Below are positions 8,786-17,291 of a stretch of DNA of 64,000 nucleotides, piece after piece. Both the position numbers and the translations under genes were made by a program. The notes under the pieces are model-generated. The model made no database searches and was not told where the DNA came from. It worked only from the letters and a program-made list of their open reading frames with translations. Source of the DNA: Actibacterium pelagium (GTDB taxonomy: Bacteria; Pseudomonadota; Alphaproteobacteria; Rhodobacterales; Rhodobacteraceae); contig NZ_NSBU01000007.1 in assembly GCF_002285415.1 (NCBI RefSeq), positions 188,501-252,500 on the forward strand, in the 5' to 3' direction. How positions within the stretch are numbered: position 1 is the stretch's first letter; each line of letters begins with the position of its first letter.

Positions 8786-9790
8786 GTGAAACGAACTTTG
8801 GTGCTTGCGATTGCTATGGTCGTGGCCGCGTTTCCGGCATTGTCGGTGACGTGGGACGTGTCCCTTTGGGGTGAACGCCGAGCCTTTACGGAGCATGTGG
8901 AAAAACTGGCCGAGCTTGTTTCAGACAAGACGGATGGCGAGTTCACGTTGAACATCAACTACGGTGGTTTGGCCAAAAACGTCGAGAACTTGGACGGGAT
9001 TGCCGAAGGCAAGTTCCAGATGGCGCAGTTCTGTGCGGGCTATCACGGGGACAAGACCCCAACGCTTACGGCGTTGGAACTGCCGTTTCTTGGGGTTAGC
9101 GGCATTGAACAGGCTCGGTTCGTCTCGACGCAGTTTTACAAGCACCCCGTCGTGCAAGAAGATATGGCCCGATGGAATGCGTTCCTTCTGATGCCGTCGC
9201 CCTTGCCCCAGTACAACCTGATCGGCAAGGGAGAGCCGCCCCGCAGTATCGCTGAATTCCGCAGGATGCGCGTTCGGGCAACCGGCAGCGTCGGCGAGGC
9301 GATACGCTCCATAGGGGCGATCCCCGTGGCAATGCCCGCCACGCAGGTCCAGCAAGCTTTACAGTTCGGAGAGGTCGACGCCGTGTCCTTTGCGCCGCAC
9401 GCGCATATGGCTTTCGGTACGCTGGACAAGGCGCGCTGGTGGACGACAAACCTTGACCCCGGGACGCTGGATTGCCCTGTGATCGTCAATCTGGACGCTC
9501 TGCACTCGCTCAGCGAAGAGCACTATAACGCGCTGTTCGAAGCGGTGCCCGAGGCGATGGATCACTACATCGAAAACTACAAGGCCAAGACCACGGTGAA
9601 GTGGCAGCAAGAGCTGTCAGACCGCGGTATTGATCGGGTTGTGTTCAGCGACCTCGGACGTGAGCGGTTGAAATATATGGCTGCCGAACCCGCAACTGTT
9701 AACTGGATTACCCAGATGAACGGGCTGGGCTGGCCCGGCAAAGAATTGCGCGACTTTATAGAGTTTCTGGTCGCGCAGAAAACCTACTGA
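8786..9790 (+). CDS. Orphan TRAP transporter substrate-binding protein, DctP type
   Basis: This is a 334-aa periplasmic solute receptor of the DctP family, which delivers organic acids or similar solutes to TRAP permeases. An N-terminal signal peptide covers about the first 20 residues. The body has the DctP pattern (LNINYGGLAKNVENLDGIAEGKFQMAQ split across the first domain, ALELPFLG, RRMRVRATGSVGEAIRSIGAIPVAMP with the family Arg, and QALQFGEVDAVSF). The GTG start has a strong AGGAGG ribosome-binding site at 8772-8777. No DctQ or DctM membrane subunit lies nearby, so the permease must be elsewhere. It is not the TAXI type found at 38.4 kb. Confidence 0.9.
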   Translation: MKRTLVLAIAMVVAAFPALSVTWDVSLWGERRAFTEHVEKLAELVSDKTDGEFTLNINYGGLAKNVENLDGIAEGKFQMAQFCAGYHGDKTPTLTALELPFLGVSGIEQARFVSTQFYKHPVVQEDMARWNAFLLMPSPLPQYNLIGKGEPPRSIAEFRRMRVRATGSVGEAIRSIGAIPVAMPATQVQQALQFGEVDAVSFAPHAHMAFGTLDKARWWTTNLDPGTLDCPVIVNLDALHSLSEEHYNALFEAVPEAMDHYIENYKAKTTVKWQQELSDRGIDRVVFSDLGRERLKYMAAEPATVNWITQMNGLGWPGKELRDFIEFLVAQKTY

Positions 9791-9861
9791 TCTTGAGGCT
9801 TGGTGCAGAGCCTTAACAATCGGTAGATCTGGATAGCGTCGTCAGGCTTGGCCTGGCCCAC

Positions 9862-10092
9862 TCAGCGCTTATCCTCACTGGCGGCCTGGGCCCCCCGGGC
9901 CGCCAACACAGCGCGCGCACGTTCGGCAGAGCGTAGCAAGCGCAGGGCTGTCATATAGGCCTCTTCCAGGGTGGTCGACGTGCGGCCGATGTCCATTCCC
10001 AGTTCTTCGGGAAACTCGTCATCCCCGGTCTTTTTCGAAAGTGCGATTGCGTCGCGGGCCAGTTCTTCGGCCAGGTCGTTGATCAGCGCCAT
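9862..10092 (-). CDS. Conserved hypothetical protein, 76 aa
   Basis: A small acidic, helical protein beginning MALINDLAEELARDAIALSKK and containing LEEAYMTALRLLRSAERARAVLAAR, which looks like an amphipathic helix or short coiled coil. I recognise no domain and suggest no function. It starts 74 nt downstream of hrpB on the same strand. The longer open frame up to 10227 would overlap hrpB, so I use the ATG at 10092. Confidence 0.6.
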   Translation of the reverse strand: MALINDLAEELARDAIALSKKTGDDEFPEELGMDIGRTSTTLEEAYMTALRLLRSAERARAVLAARGAQAASEDKR

Positions 10093-10166
10093 GCTCTGCC
10101 TCGTCTCTGTCTTTGGTCTGGTTTGGCGCAATGCGATGCAAATTGCCAGTCGGGATTTGGAATTCC

Positions 10167-12614
10167 TTACGACTTGCGCGGTTTTGCCCGAAGGGTGGGT
10201 TCGGCCTGCGTGGGGTCCTCGGGCCAAGGGTGCTTGGGGTAACGTCCGCGCATGTCCTTGCGCACATCGGCATAGCTGGTTGCCCAGAAACCGGGAAGGT
10301 CCAGCGTGGTTTGCACCGGCTTTTGTCCCGGTGACAGCAGTGTAATCCGCAAAGGCTGGCGTTTTGGGCCAACCGTGGGGTGGCTTGTCACGCCGAACAA
10401 TTCCTGCAGGCGCAGCGTGATCTGCGGATGATCGCCGTCATAGTCGATGGGCACGCGCCGCCCCATGGGGCTTTCGAAATGGGCGGGGGCTTGTTGGTCC
10501 AGCATCTGTTGCTGGTTCCAGTCCAGCATGGCGCGAAGCGCGTTCAGGATGTCGAACTTCTTCAGGGCTTCGGCGGTTTTGACGCCGTTCAGGTGGGGTA
10601 AAAGCCAGTCATGCAGCGTGTCCATCAGGCTGTCGACGGACATGTCCGGCAGATCGGCGCCTTGTGCGCGCAGCAACTCCACCCGGGCCAGATATCGGCG
10701 CGCGGGTTCGCTGATTGGTAGGCCAAGGTCACGGACACCGTCCAACATGGCTTCGGCGATGGCCTCATTCGGAGCGTCTTTCCAGATGCGGTCATCAAGG
10801 ACGAGGGCACCGAAACATTCCTGTTGGCGCGCGACCACGCGCCGTTCGCGCTTGGACCACTCGCATTGGTTCTTCCAGTGGATCTGATCAGAGAAAAGCC
10901 CACGCAATTCGGCTTCGGTCAGATCGGCAGCCAGACGAATCCGCGCCTCTCGCGCGTTGCCATCCAGATCAAGGGCGACAAGCAGGCGCTGGTTCACGAA
11001 AGGATCAGCCTCATCGAGAATGGCGCCTTTGCCGCCCGACAGAACCCATCGAGGTGTATCGCCCTTACGGCGCAGGCCGATCCGGTCGGGATAGGCAAGG
11101 GCCGCCATTTCTGCCGCGCTTAGGTCTGTCGCGGGACTTGTTTTGGTTTGGGCCGCCAGACGTTTGGCCTCGGATTTTATCCGTTCCAGTGTCGGGCGGT
11201 TCGGCTGATATGGCCGGCGGTCCAAAAATCTGCGCAGGTCGGTCAGGGCTTCCAATCGTAGCGACAGATCCACCGGGGCGCCTCGCAGTGGGTCCCGCTC
11301 TGCCAGAAGCGCTGCGATGATGGCGGCGTTTGGTCCCGCAACGGCCATCATGTGACCTAGGCGCGGGTGAAGGGGCAGGGCGGCAAGTTGGCGGCCATGA
11401 TCGGTGATGCGCCCCTCTTTCAGTGCGCCCAGTTGGGTCAAAAGCGCCTGCGCTTCGGCCAAAGAGCCGTCGGGCGGAGGTGTGAGGAACGCCAGATCCG
11501 ACACCCCTGCGCCCCAAAGCGCCAGTTCCAGCGCAAGACCCGTAAGGTCCGCCGCTTCGATTTCGGCTGGAGGGAAGGGCAGCAGGCCGCCTTCCTCTCC
11601 CTTGGTCCAAAGGCGATAGCAGGTCCCTTCGGTCACCCGGCCAGCCCGGCCCCGGCGTTGTTCGGCCTCGGCCTTGGTGACGCGTTCGGTGACAAGGCGG
11701 GACATGCCAGAGGATGGGTCGAACCGTGCACGGCGGGCGCGTCCGCCATCGACGACCACGCGGACGTCTTGGATGGTTAATGAGGTTTCGGCGATCGACG
11801 TGGCCAGAACGACTTTGCGCCCTGATTTCGCGGGCTCGATGGCGGCGCGTTGCTCTTTGAAAGGCATCGCGCCGTAAAGGGGGCGGATCGCGCAGTCGTC
11901 AGGCAGGCGCAGTTGGGCAGCAACCCGTCGGATCTCGCCTTCCCCGGGCAGGAAGACGAGGATGCTGCCCTCGGTTTCTTTCACGGCCTGTTCGACCAGA
12001 TCGGTCACCGCCTGTTCATAACGACGATCTTTGGGTGCGGGCCGGTCAAGCCAGCGCGTTTCGACCGGGAAGGCGCGGCCTTCTGATGTGATGACAGGCG
12101 CATCGTCCAGCATCTTGGCGACAGGCTCTGCGTCCAGCGTCGCGGACATGACCAGCAGGATCAGGTCATCGCGAAGGGCCTCGCGGACCTCCCATGCCAA
12201 GGCCAGACCCAGATCAGCGTTCAGCGAGCGTTCGTGGAATTCGTCGAAGATCACGGCGCCGACGCCCGGCAATTCCGGATCGGATTGCAACATGCGGGTC
12301 AGGATGCCTTCGGTGACGACTTCGATGCGCGTGTCGCGGCTGACCTTGGCCTCGCCCCGAATGCGATAGCCCACGGTCTGGCCGACCTTTTCGCCCAATG
12401 TCTGGGCCATACGTTCGGCGGCGGCCCGGGCGGCAAGGCGACGGGGCTCCAGCATCAGGATGCGGCCGTCGCAAAGCCCGGCCTCAAGCATCGCCAAAGG
12501 AACGCGCGTGGTTTTACCGGCACCCGGGGGCGCTTGTAGAACGGCCCGACCCTTGGCGCGCAGGGCGGTCAGAAGGTCGGGCAGGGCGTTGTCTATGGGC
12601 AGTTTCATCACCAT
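10167..12614 (-). CDS. hrpB: ATP-dependent helicase HrpB
   Basis: HrpB is a DEAH-type RNA helicase homologue of about 815 aa, the usual length. Seen in order: Walker A APPGAGKTTRVP (about residues 26-37), the motif II variant DEFHERS, SAT in VMSATLD, helicase-C motifs ATSIAETSLTIQDVRVVVD and QRRGRAGR, then the HA2/HrpB C-terminal domain ending with the family pattern SPMGRRVPIDYDGD. The cellular role is not well defined. ATG codons at 12614 and 12608 are both possible starts. Confidence 0.94.
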   Translation of the reverse strand: MVMKLPIDNALPDLLTALRAKGRAVLQAPPGAGKTTRVPLAMLEAGLCDGRILMLEPRRLAARAAAERMAQTLGEKVGQTVGYRIRGEAKVSRDTRIEVVTEGILTRMLQSDPELPGVGAVIFDEFHERSLNADLGLALAWEVREALRDDLILLVMSATLDAEPVAKMLDDAPVITSEGRAFPVETRWLDRPAPKDRRYEQAVTDLVEQAVKETEGSILVFLPGEGEIRRVAAQLRLPDDCAIRPLYGAMPFKEQRAAIEPAKSGRKVVLATSIAETSLTIQDVRVVVDGGRARRARFDPSSGMSRLVTERVTKAEAEQRRGRAGRVTEGTCYRLWTKGEEGGLLPFPPAEIEAADLTGLALELALWGAGVSDLAFLTPPPDGSLAEAQALLTQLGALKEGRITDHGRQLAALPLHPRLGHMMAVAGPNAAIIAALLAERDPLRGAPVDLSLRLEALTDLRRFLDRRPYQPNRPTLERIKSEAKRLAAQTKTSPATDLSAAEMAALAYPDRIGLRRKGDTPRWVLSGGKGAILDEADPFVNQRLLVALDLDGNAREARIRLAADLTEAELRGLFSDQIHWKNQCEWSKRERRVVARQQECFGALVLDDRIWKDAPNEAIAEAMLDGVRDLGLPISEPARRYLARVELLRAQGADLPDMSVDSLMDTLHDWLLPHLNGVKTAEALKKFDILNALRAMLDWNQQQMLDQQAPAHFESPMGRRVPIDYDGDHPQITLRLQELFGVTSHPTVGPKRQPLRITLLSPGQKPVQTTLDLPGFWATSYADVRKDMRGRYPKHPWPEDPTQAEPTLRAKPRKS

Positions 12615-12720
12615 CCCCGACCTTATGGGCGAAATCGTCGCAAGGGGCTAGTGGGCCATTGGCTCTGGACTTGGGGGCTGCGGCAAGGCATCAAAGCGCC
12701 CGACTTACAAGGGGCCGCCA

Positions 12721-13695
12721 ATGGACATCACCGATCTTGCCAAGCGACTGAAAACCGGGGAACGCCGGGCCTTGGCCCGTGCGATTACGCTGGTTGAAAG
12801 CGGACGTGAGGATCATCGGCAGAAAGCGACCGAGCTTTTGGATACCTTGGGGCAAGAGAAGCAAGCCCTAAGAATTGGCCTGTCCGGGACCCCCGGCGTG
12901 GGCAAGTCGACGTTTATCGAAAGCTTTGGCTGTTTGCTGACCGGCTTGGGCTTGAAGGTGGCGGTTCTAGCTGTGGACCCGTCGTCGGCGCGCTCTGGTG
13001 GCTCGATCCTTGGGGACAAGACCCGGATGGAACGCCTGTCGCGCGACCCGAACGCCTTTATCCGCCCGTCTCCCAGCCAGTCGGCGCTTGGCGGCGTGGC
13101 GCGTCGGACGCGTGATGCCGTAGCTTTGTGTGAGGCCGCGGGTTTTGACGTCATCCTGATCGAAACCGTGGGTGTCGGCCAATCGGAAACCATGGTTGCT
13201 GACATGACCGACCTGTTCATCCTTCTGTTGGCGCCTGCGGGCGGGGATGAATTGCAGGGTGTCAAACGCGGCATCATGGAAATGGCGGATGTGATTCTTG
13301 TGAACAAAGCTGATGGCGATCTGAAAGCCACCGCGACGCGCACCTGTGCGGATTATGCCGGGGCCTTGCGCCTATTGCGCAAACGTCCGCAAGACCCCGA
13401 AGACTTCCCCAAAGCGATGACCGTGTCTGCTTTGGAAGAAGAGGGGCTTCAGAAAGCATGGGAAGAGATGCAGGCCTTGGCCGATTGGCGTCGTGAGAAC
13501 GGGCATTTTGATACCCGCCGTGCGGATCAGTCCCGTAAGTGGTTCGAAGAAGAGGTGCGCCTTGGCCTACTGGCACGCCTGGAACGCGATCCTGAGATGC
13601 GTGCCCGTTTGGCTGCCTTGGGGGACCGCGTGGCTGACGGTGAAGCTTCGGTGGCAGGAGCGGCAGCAGATATGCTGGCCGCTCTCAAGGGCTAG
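12721..13695 (+). CDS. meaB: MeaB-type P-loop GTPase (methylmalonyl-CoA mutase chaperone)
   Basis: MeaB/ArgK GTPases load and protect adenosylcobalamin in methylmalonyl-CoA mutase. The 324-aa protein has Walker [10 protein letters not shown] (residues 56-64), the conserved [30 protein letters not shown] and the nucleotide-specificity motif NKAD. Mutase genes are not in this window. It is divergent from hrpB. Confidence 0.93.
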   Translation: MDITDLAKRLKTGERRALARAITLVESGREDHRQKATELLDTLGQEKQALRIGLSGTPGVGKSTFIESFGCLLTGLGLKVAVLAVDPSSARSGGSILGDKTRMERLSRDPNAFIRPSPSQSALGGVARRTRDAVALCEAAGFDVILIETVGVGQSETMVADMTDLFILLLAPAGGDELQGVKRGIMEMADVILVNKADGDLKATATRTCADYAGALRLLRKRPQDPEDFPKAMTVSALEEEGLQKAWEEMQALADWRRENGHFDTRRADQSRKWFEEEVRLGLLARLERDPEMRARLAALGDRVADGEASVAGAAADMLAALKG

Positions 13696-13700
13696 TTGGA

Positions 13701-14198
13701 TTAGTTTTTCGGGCCGTGGTGGCGTCGTTCCACCTGCACTTGGCCGTCTGCTCCCGCAGTTACGAAAAACAGATCACCATAGTTTAGTGGGGGCTCTCCG
13801 GGTGCCGCGATATCTTCCCAGATTCCACGAAGGTTTCCCTTGTTGCCGACCCAAACAATAGTTTTCCCCGCGCTTTCGCTGAACATGATCTCAGCAGCTT
13901 TGGTGGGACTGATCCGAGTCACCTCCATTCCCCTCGCTTCAAGAAGCGGCACTGCAGTATCGAGGTTGCGTTGAATGCCGGGCGAATAGACGACATCTAT
14001 GGCAATGCCATCAAGCGCATCCACCAGTGCAGCGGCACGTTGCTCTCCGATTTTATTTAACAATTCACCATCGCGATCCGCATGGCGCAAAATAATCAAG
14101 GTCGTGTCGGCCGGGACTTTTACCTTTGCTGAGTTCGCATCAGCTGGAATTGTCAGGAAAAGCAGCGCAAACACTGCAGTAAGCAGGCGAGTGAACAT
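13701..14198 (-). CDS. Secreted histidine-phosphatase family protein
   Basis: This 165-aa protein has a signal peptide (about residues 1-21) and the phosphoglycerate-mutase-like active site in LIILRHADRD, where the histidine would be phosphorylated. YSPGIQRNLDTAVPLLEARG supplies the usual second part. It is shorter than most members and lacks an obvious second catalytic histidine in the C-terminal part, so activity is uncertain. It converges on meaB with only 5 bp between stop codons. Confidence 0.78.
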   Translation of the reverse strand: MFTRLLTAVFALLFLTIPADANSAKVKVPADTTLIILRHADRDGELLNKIGEQRAAALVDALDGIAIDVVYSPGIQRNLDTAVPLLEARGMEVTRISPTKAAEIMFSESAGKTIVWVGNKGNLRGIWEDIAAPGEPPLNYGDLFFVTAGADGQVQVERRHHGPKN

Positions 14199-14372
14199 AA
14201 ATTGGATCTCCAGAGTGATGAGTCATGCTACCATAGGTGCGGATGGTTATATTCTCAAACCAATGAAATGAATCACTTGACGCCCTGCTTCATTCACCGT
14301 AATCACGCCGGACAGAATTTGGGGCGCTGCAATTGCGGCGCCTGATCTATTATCGAGACAAGGAAGAGACCC

Positions 14373-14660
14373 ATGTCGCGCGTTTGCGAACTGACCGGAA
14401 AAGGCCCGATGTCTGGCAACAATGTCAGCCACGCCCAGAACAAAACCAAGCGCCGGTTTCTGCCGAACCTGAACGACGTGACCCTGATCTCTGATGCTCT
14501 GGGTCGTTCGTTCAAACTGCGTGTGTCCGCTGCGGCACTGCGCACGGTGGATCACCGGGGTGGACTGGACGCATTCCTGGCGAAAGCCAAGGATGCTGAA
14601 CTGTCTGCAAAAGCTCTGAAAATCAAAAAAGACATCGCGAAGGCACAGGCAGCCGCCTAA
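14373..14660 (+). CDS. rpmB: 50S ribosomal protein L28
   Basis: A 95-aa L28 protein with the standard opening [21 protein letters not shown] and the basic stretch [11 protein letters not shown]. It is monocistronic, as usual in alphaproteobacteria, with its own terminator immediately downstream. Confidence 0.98.
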   Translation: MSRVCELTGKGPMSGNNVSHAQNKTKRRFLPNLNDVTLISDALGRSFKLRVSAAALRTVDHRGGLDAFLAKAKDAELSAKALKIKKDIAKAQAAA

Positions 14661-14682
14661 TCCTTTATGCGATTGAATGAAT

Positions 14683-14718
14683 GCGGCCCCGCCAATTGGT
14701 GGGGCCGCTTCTTTTTGT
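14683..14718 (+). terminator. Rho-independent terminator of rpmB
   Basis: GCGGCCCCGCC-AATT-GGTGGGGCCGC forms an 11-bp stem with one G-T pair, followed by TTCTTTTTG. It lies about 20 nt beyond rpmB. Confidence 0.93.
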
Positions 14719-14758
14719 CTCGGTTCACATTCCCGCTTTGACAGATTAAGTGCGGAGT

Positions 14759-15106
14759 ATGACGCGCTTCCGCTCTTATATCGCCTATGTGCTTTCGCTA
14801 TGCCTTGTGCTGGCTTCAGTTGCATTGGCCACAGCACGCGGGCAGGCCGAGCCTACCACTGCGGCCGTAATCTGTTCGGGCTTCGGTACGCATGTCGTCT
14901 ATCTGGACGAAGACGGTAACCCGGTTACAGGGCCGACGTTGTGCCCGGATGGGGTCGCAGCCTTTGTCATCGGCGCCTCGGCCAGTGTGGTCGTGGCAGA
15001 GCCTTCTACCGCATGGGCAACGCTGACACGGGTCGAGCCTGCGTATGCCGTGCCAAGCCGCCAATTCGGCACACCACCTGCAAGGGGACCTCCGTCGCTG
15101 ATCTGA
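14759..15106 (+). CDS. Small secreted DUF2946-like protein
   Basis: About 115 aa with an N-terminal signal or membrane segment (SYIAYVLSLCLVLASVALA) followed by AVICSGFGTHVVYLDEDGNP and TLCPDG, the spaced Cys/Gly pattern of DUF2946 proteins. These often sit beside copper-handling genes, and here a PCu(A)C copper chaperone follows after 35 bp. A role in copper delivery is inferred from that. A GTG at 14750 is an alternative start; neither site has a good ribosome-binding sequence. Confidence 0.65.
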   Translation: MTRFRSYIAYVLSLCLVLASVALATARGQAEPTTAAVICSGFGTHVVYLDEDGNPVTGPTLCPDGVAAFVIGASASVVVAEPSTAWATLTRVEPAYAVPSRQFGTPPARGPPSLI

Positions 15107-15141
15107 TCCCACAGCCACTCAGATCAATAACGGAGACCATA

Positions 15142-15621
15142 ATGTTTAATTCCAAAACTCTGCTGACAGCAGGCGCTGTCACCCTGTTCGCTCTTCCAGC
15201 CTTTGCCGAAGGCATCATGATCAACGACGCTTACGCGCGTTCGTCTTCCCCCAAAGCAGGTGCCGCCTTTATGGTGATCGAGAACACCGGGCCCGAAGGC
15301 GATCGCTTGATTGCGGCAGCCTCGGACGTGGCGATGCGAGTCGAACTGCATACCCATAAGATCGACGCCAATGGTGTTGCCAAGATGATGGAAGTCGAAG
15401 AGGGCTTCCCGATTGCGGCTGGCGAGAGCCACGCACTGGCGCGTGGTGGCGACCACGTGATGTTTATGGGGCTGAAAGAGCCGTTCAAAAACGGGGAGGT
15501 TCTGACCGTTACCCTGACCTTCGAGAAGGCGGGTGATATGACCATCGAGATCCCCGTCGATTTGGATCGCAAGCCAATGGGCGGTCCTTTGGGTCACAAT
15601 GCCCAAAGTATGAAGAACTAG
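15142..15621 (+). CDS. Periplasmic copper chaperone PCu(A)C
   Basis: A 159-aa exported protein (signal peptide ending near ALPAFA) of the PCu(A)C family, which delivers Cu(I) for cytochrome oxidase assembly. The copper ligands are visible as His/Met sets: VELHTHK, AKMMEVEE and GGDHVMFMG, matching the family H-Mx10-Mx21-HxM arrangement. The ATG at 15142 gives a good signal peptide. It follows the DUF2946-like gene, probably in one operon. Confidence 0.92.
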   Translation: MFNSKTLLTAGAVTLFALPAFAEGIMINDAYARSSSPKAGAAFMVIENTGPEGDRLIAAASDVAMRVELHTHKIDANGVAKMMEVEEGFPIAAGESHALARGGDHVMFMGLKEPFKNGEVLTVTLTFEKAGDMTIEIPVDLDRKPMGGPLGHNAQSMKN

Positions 15622-15674
15622 GACAACTGCACTTCACGCTTCACCCGGCGGCAGGGAATGCCTTGCCCCCGGGG

Positions 15675-16367
15675 CTATGTTTTCAGGACTTCGTCGACCC
15701 ACTGCGGGACGAGTTCCGATGCAGGCCCGAACCTTGCCATGTCGAAGTCCCGAGAGACGTCTGAAGGTTCCAAGTTCATCTCTAATGTTTCGGCCCCGGC
15801 TTGTGCTGCATCTTGTGCAAATGTTGCCGCAGGGTAGACCGTGCCAGAGGTGCCGATGGAAACGAATAAGGCTGCTTCGCTTAGCGCGACCCAGATATCC
15901 TCCATGTGATAGGGCATCTCGCCGAACCAGACGATGTCAGGTCGTGTGGACGGGGCCCCGCACGAAGGGCAGGGGTCGGTGTGCGACATAACCAGCGGTG
16001 CGGTCCAGCGGTGGTCGCAGGCCGCGCATAGGGCGCCTGCCAATTGGCCGTGCATGTGCCAGACGGCCTTTGACCCAGCACGTTCATGCAGGTCGTCCAC
16101 ATTCTGAGTGATGATCAAGGTCTCTCCCGGCATTTCCCGTTCCAGCCGGGCCAAGGCTTCATGTGCTGCGTTTGGGCTGGCTTCGACCGCGTTTTTGCGG
16201 CGCGCATTGTAGAACTCGTGAACCAGTCTGGGATTGCGGGCAAAGCCTTCGGGCGTGGCGACCTTTTTCAATTCATACTTCGTCCACAGACCATCCTTGT
16301 CGCGAAAGGTCCCAAGCCCGCTTTCCGCAGAGATCCCCGCTCCGGTCAGGATCACGATGCTTGCCAT
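15675..16367 (-). CDS. cobB: NAD-dependent protein deacylase (sirtuin, CobB type)
   Basis: A 230-aa sirtuin that removes acyl groups from lysine using NAD. The NAD motifs are GAGISAESGLGTFRDKDGLW and TQNVDDLHERAG, the catalytic His is in WHMHG, and a zinc site is formed by CAAC and CPSC. The YNARR segment has the Tyr-x-x-Arg pair typical of class III sirtuins acting on succinyl or malonyl lysine. The ATG at 16367 has an AAAGGA site; a longer reading to 16484 would run into the divergent phosphatase gene. Confidence 0.93.
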   Translation of the reverse strand: MASIVILTGAGISAESGLGTFRDKDGLWTKYELKKVATPEGFARNPRLVHEFYNARRKNAVEASPNAAHEALARLEREMPGETLIITQNVDDLHERAGSKAVWHMHGQLAGALCAACDHRWTAPLVMSHTDPCPSCGAPSTRPDIVWFGEMPYHMEDIWVALSEAALFVSIGTSGTVYPAATFAQDAAQAGAETLEMNLEPSDVSRDFDMARFGPASELVPQWVDEVLKT

Positions 16368-16407
16368 GGCTTTTTCCTTTGGTAACGTCTGTGCGCAGGA
16401 GGCCTCT

Positions 16408-16902
16408 ATGAATACGCGTATTCTATTCGTTTGTCTTGGCAATATCTGCCGGTCGCCCATGGCGCATGCGGTGTTTGAGACCAAGGCGCAGGCCGCAGGA
16501 CTGGATGTCTATGTGGAAAGCGCAGGGACCGGGGGCTGGCATGTCGGTGACCCGCCAGATGGGCGCGCGCAGGCCGAAGCGATGCGGCGTGGCTATGATC
16601 TGTCGCTGCTTCGGGCGCAGCAGGCTGTTGTTCGGGACTTTGATCGTTTTGACCTGATTGTGGCTATGGACCGGTCCAACTGGACCGCGCTCGAACGGAT
16701 GCGACCCTCGACCAGCGAAATACCGGTCGAGCTGTTTCTGTCGTTTGCTGAAGTTACGGAAATGGAAGTGCCGGACCCTTACTATTCAGGCGGGTTCGAA
16801 CTGGCGCTGGACTTGATAGAGGCCGCCAGTGACGGCCTCATATCGCGTCTTCGGGCGGGTTATCCGCAGAAGCTTTCCGCAGCTTCCCCGAATTCTTTGT
16901 AG
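16408..16902 (+). CDS. Low-molecular-weight protein-tyrosine phosphatase
   Basis: A 164-aa cysteine phosphatase with the P-loop VCLGNICRSP (Cys nucleophile and Arg) and the general-acid segment VPDPYYSGG. The ATG at 16408 has a strong AGGAGG site at 16397-16402. It is divergent from the sirtuin gene, only 40 bp away. Its last 14 codons overlap the end of the convergent minus-strand gene. Confidence 0.93.
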   Translation: MNTRILFVCLGNICRSPMAHAVFETKAQAAGLDVYVESAGTGGWHVGDPPDGRAQAEAMRRGYDLSLLRAQQAVVRDFDRFDLIVAMDRSNWTALERMRPSTSEIPVELFLSFAEVTEMEVPDPYYSGGFELALDLIEAASDGLISRLRAGYPQKLSAASPNSL

Positions 16903-17168
16903 CGCTGCCAGAAGGATTCGTGGCTAGAGCGGTCCGACTGACGGATATCTTGCGCACGCTGTGGATTCTTGAAGAAGCTGGCGGCCAACTGCTGGTCGCC
17001 CTTAGTCAGGGTCAGGTTCGCTGCATCCTGCACGCAACCGCAAACGGCGCGATTGGCAGAGGGGCGGTCCGAGCGCAGGCAGGCCTGCTCGATCGGACCG
17101 GCAAAGCTGGCGACAGGCGCAGAAGCTGCGACGGTCAACACCAGTGCAAATCGGGTTGGAAATTTCAT
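16860..17168 (-). CDS. Conserved small secreted protein with four cysteines
   Basis: About 102 aa: a signal peptide (MKFPTRFALVLTVAASAPVASFA) then a mature part with Cys residues in QACLRSDR, VCGCVQDAA and SFCG. The last could allow two disulfides. The pattern is familiar from Rhodobacteraceae proteins of unknown function; I know of no tested role. It overlaps the 3' end of the phosphatase gene by 43 bp on the other strand and lies downstream of pyc on the same strand. Confidence 0.75.
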   Translation of the reverse strand: MKFPTRFALVLTVAASAPVASFAGPIEQACLRSDRPSANRAVCGCVQDAANLTLTKGDQQLAASFFKNPQRAQDIRQSDRSSHESFWQRYKEFGEAAESFCG

Positions 17169-17252
17169 GCTATGCCTCGTTTGGTGCCGAATTACTCGAT
17201 CATTGATGAAGAGTATTCGCCAAACCGGGCAAATTTTCAACGAGAACGTGTC

Positions 17253-17281
17253 GCCGACCCACCAAGTGGCGGTGGATCGGC
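17253..17281 (-). terminator. Possible terminator after pyc
   Basis: On the minus strand GCCGATCCACC and GGTGGGTCGGC pair over 11 positions with one G-T pair and a 7-nt loop, 11 nt after the pyc stop codon. No clean U-tract follows, so termination may be Rho-dependent or incomplete. Confidence 0.45.
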
Positions 17282-17291
17282 GGAAAGTTGA

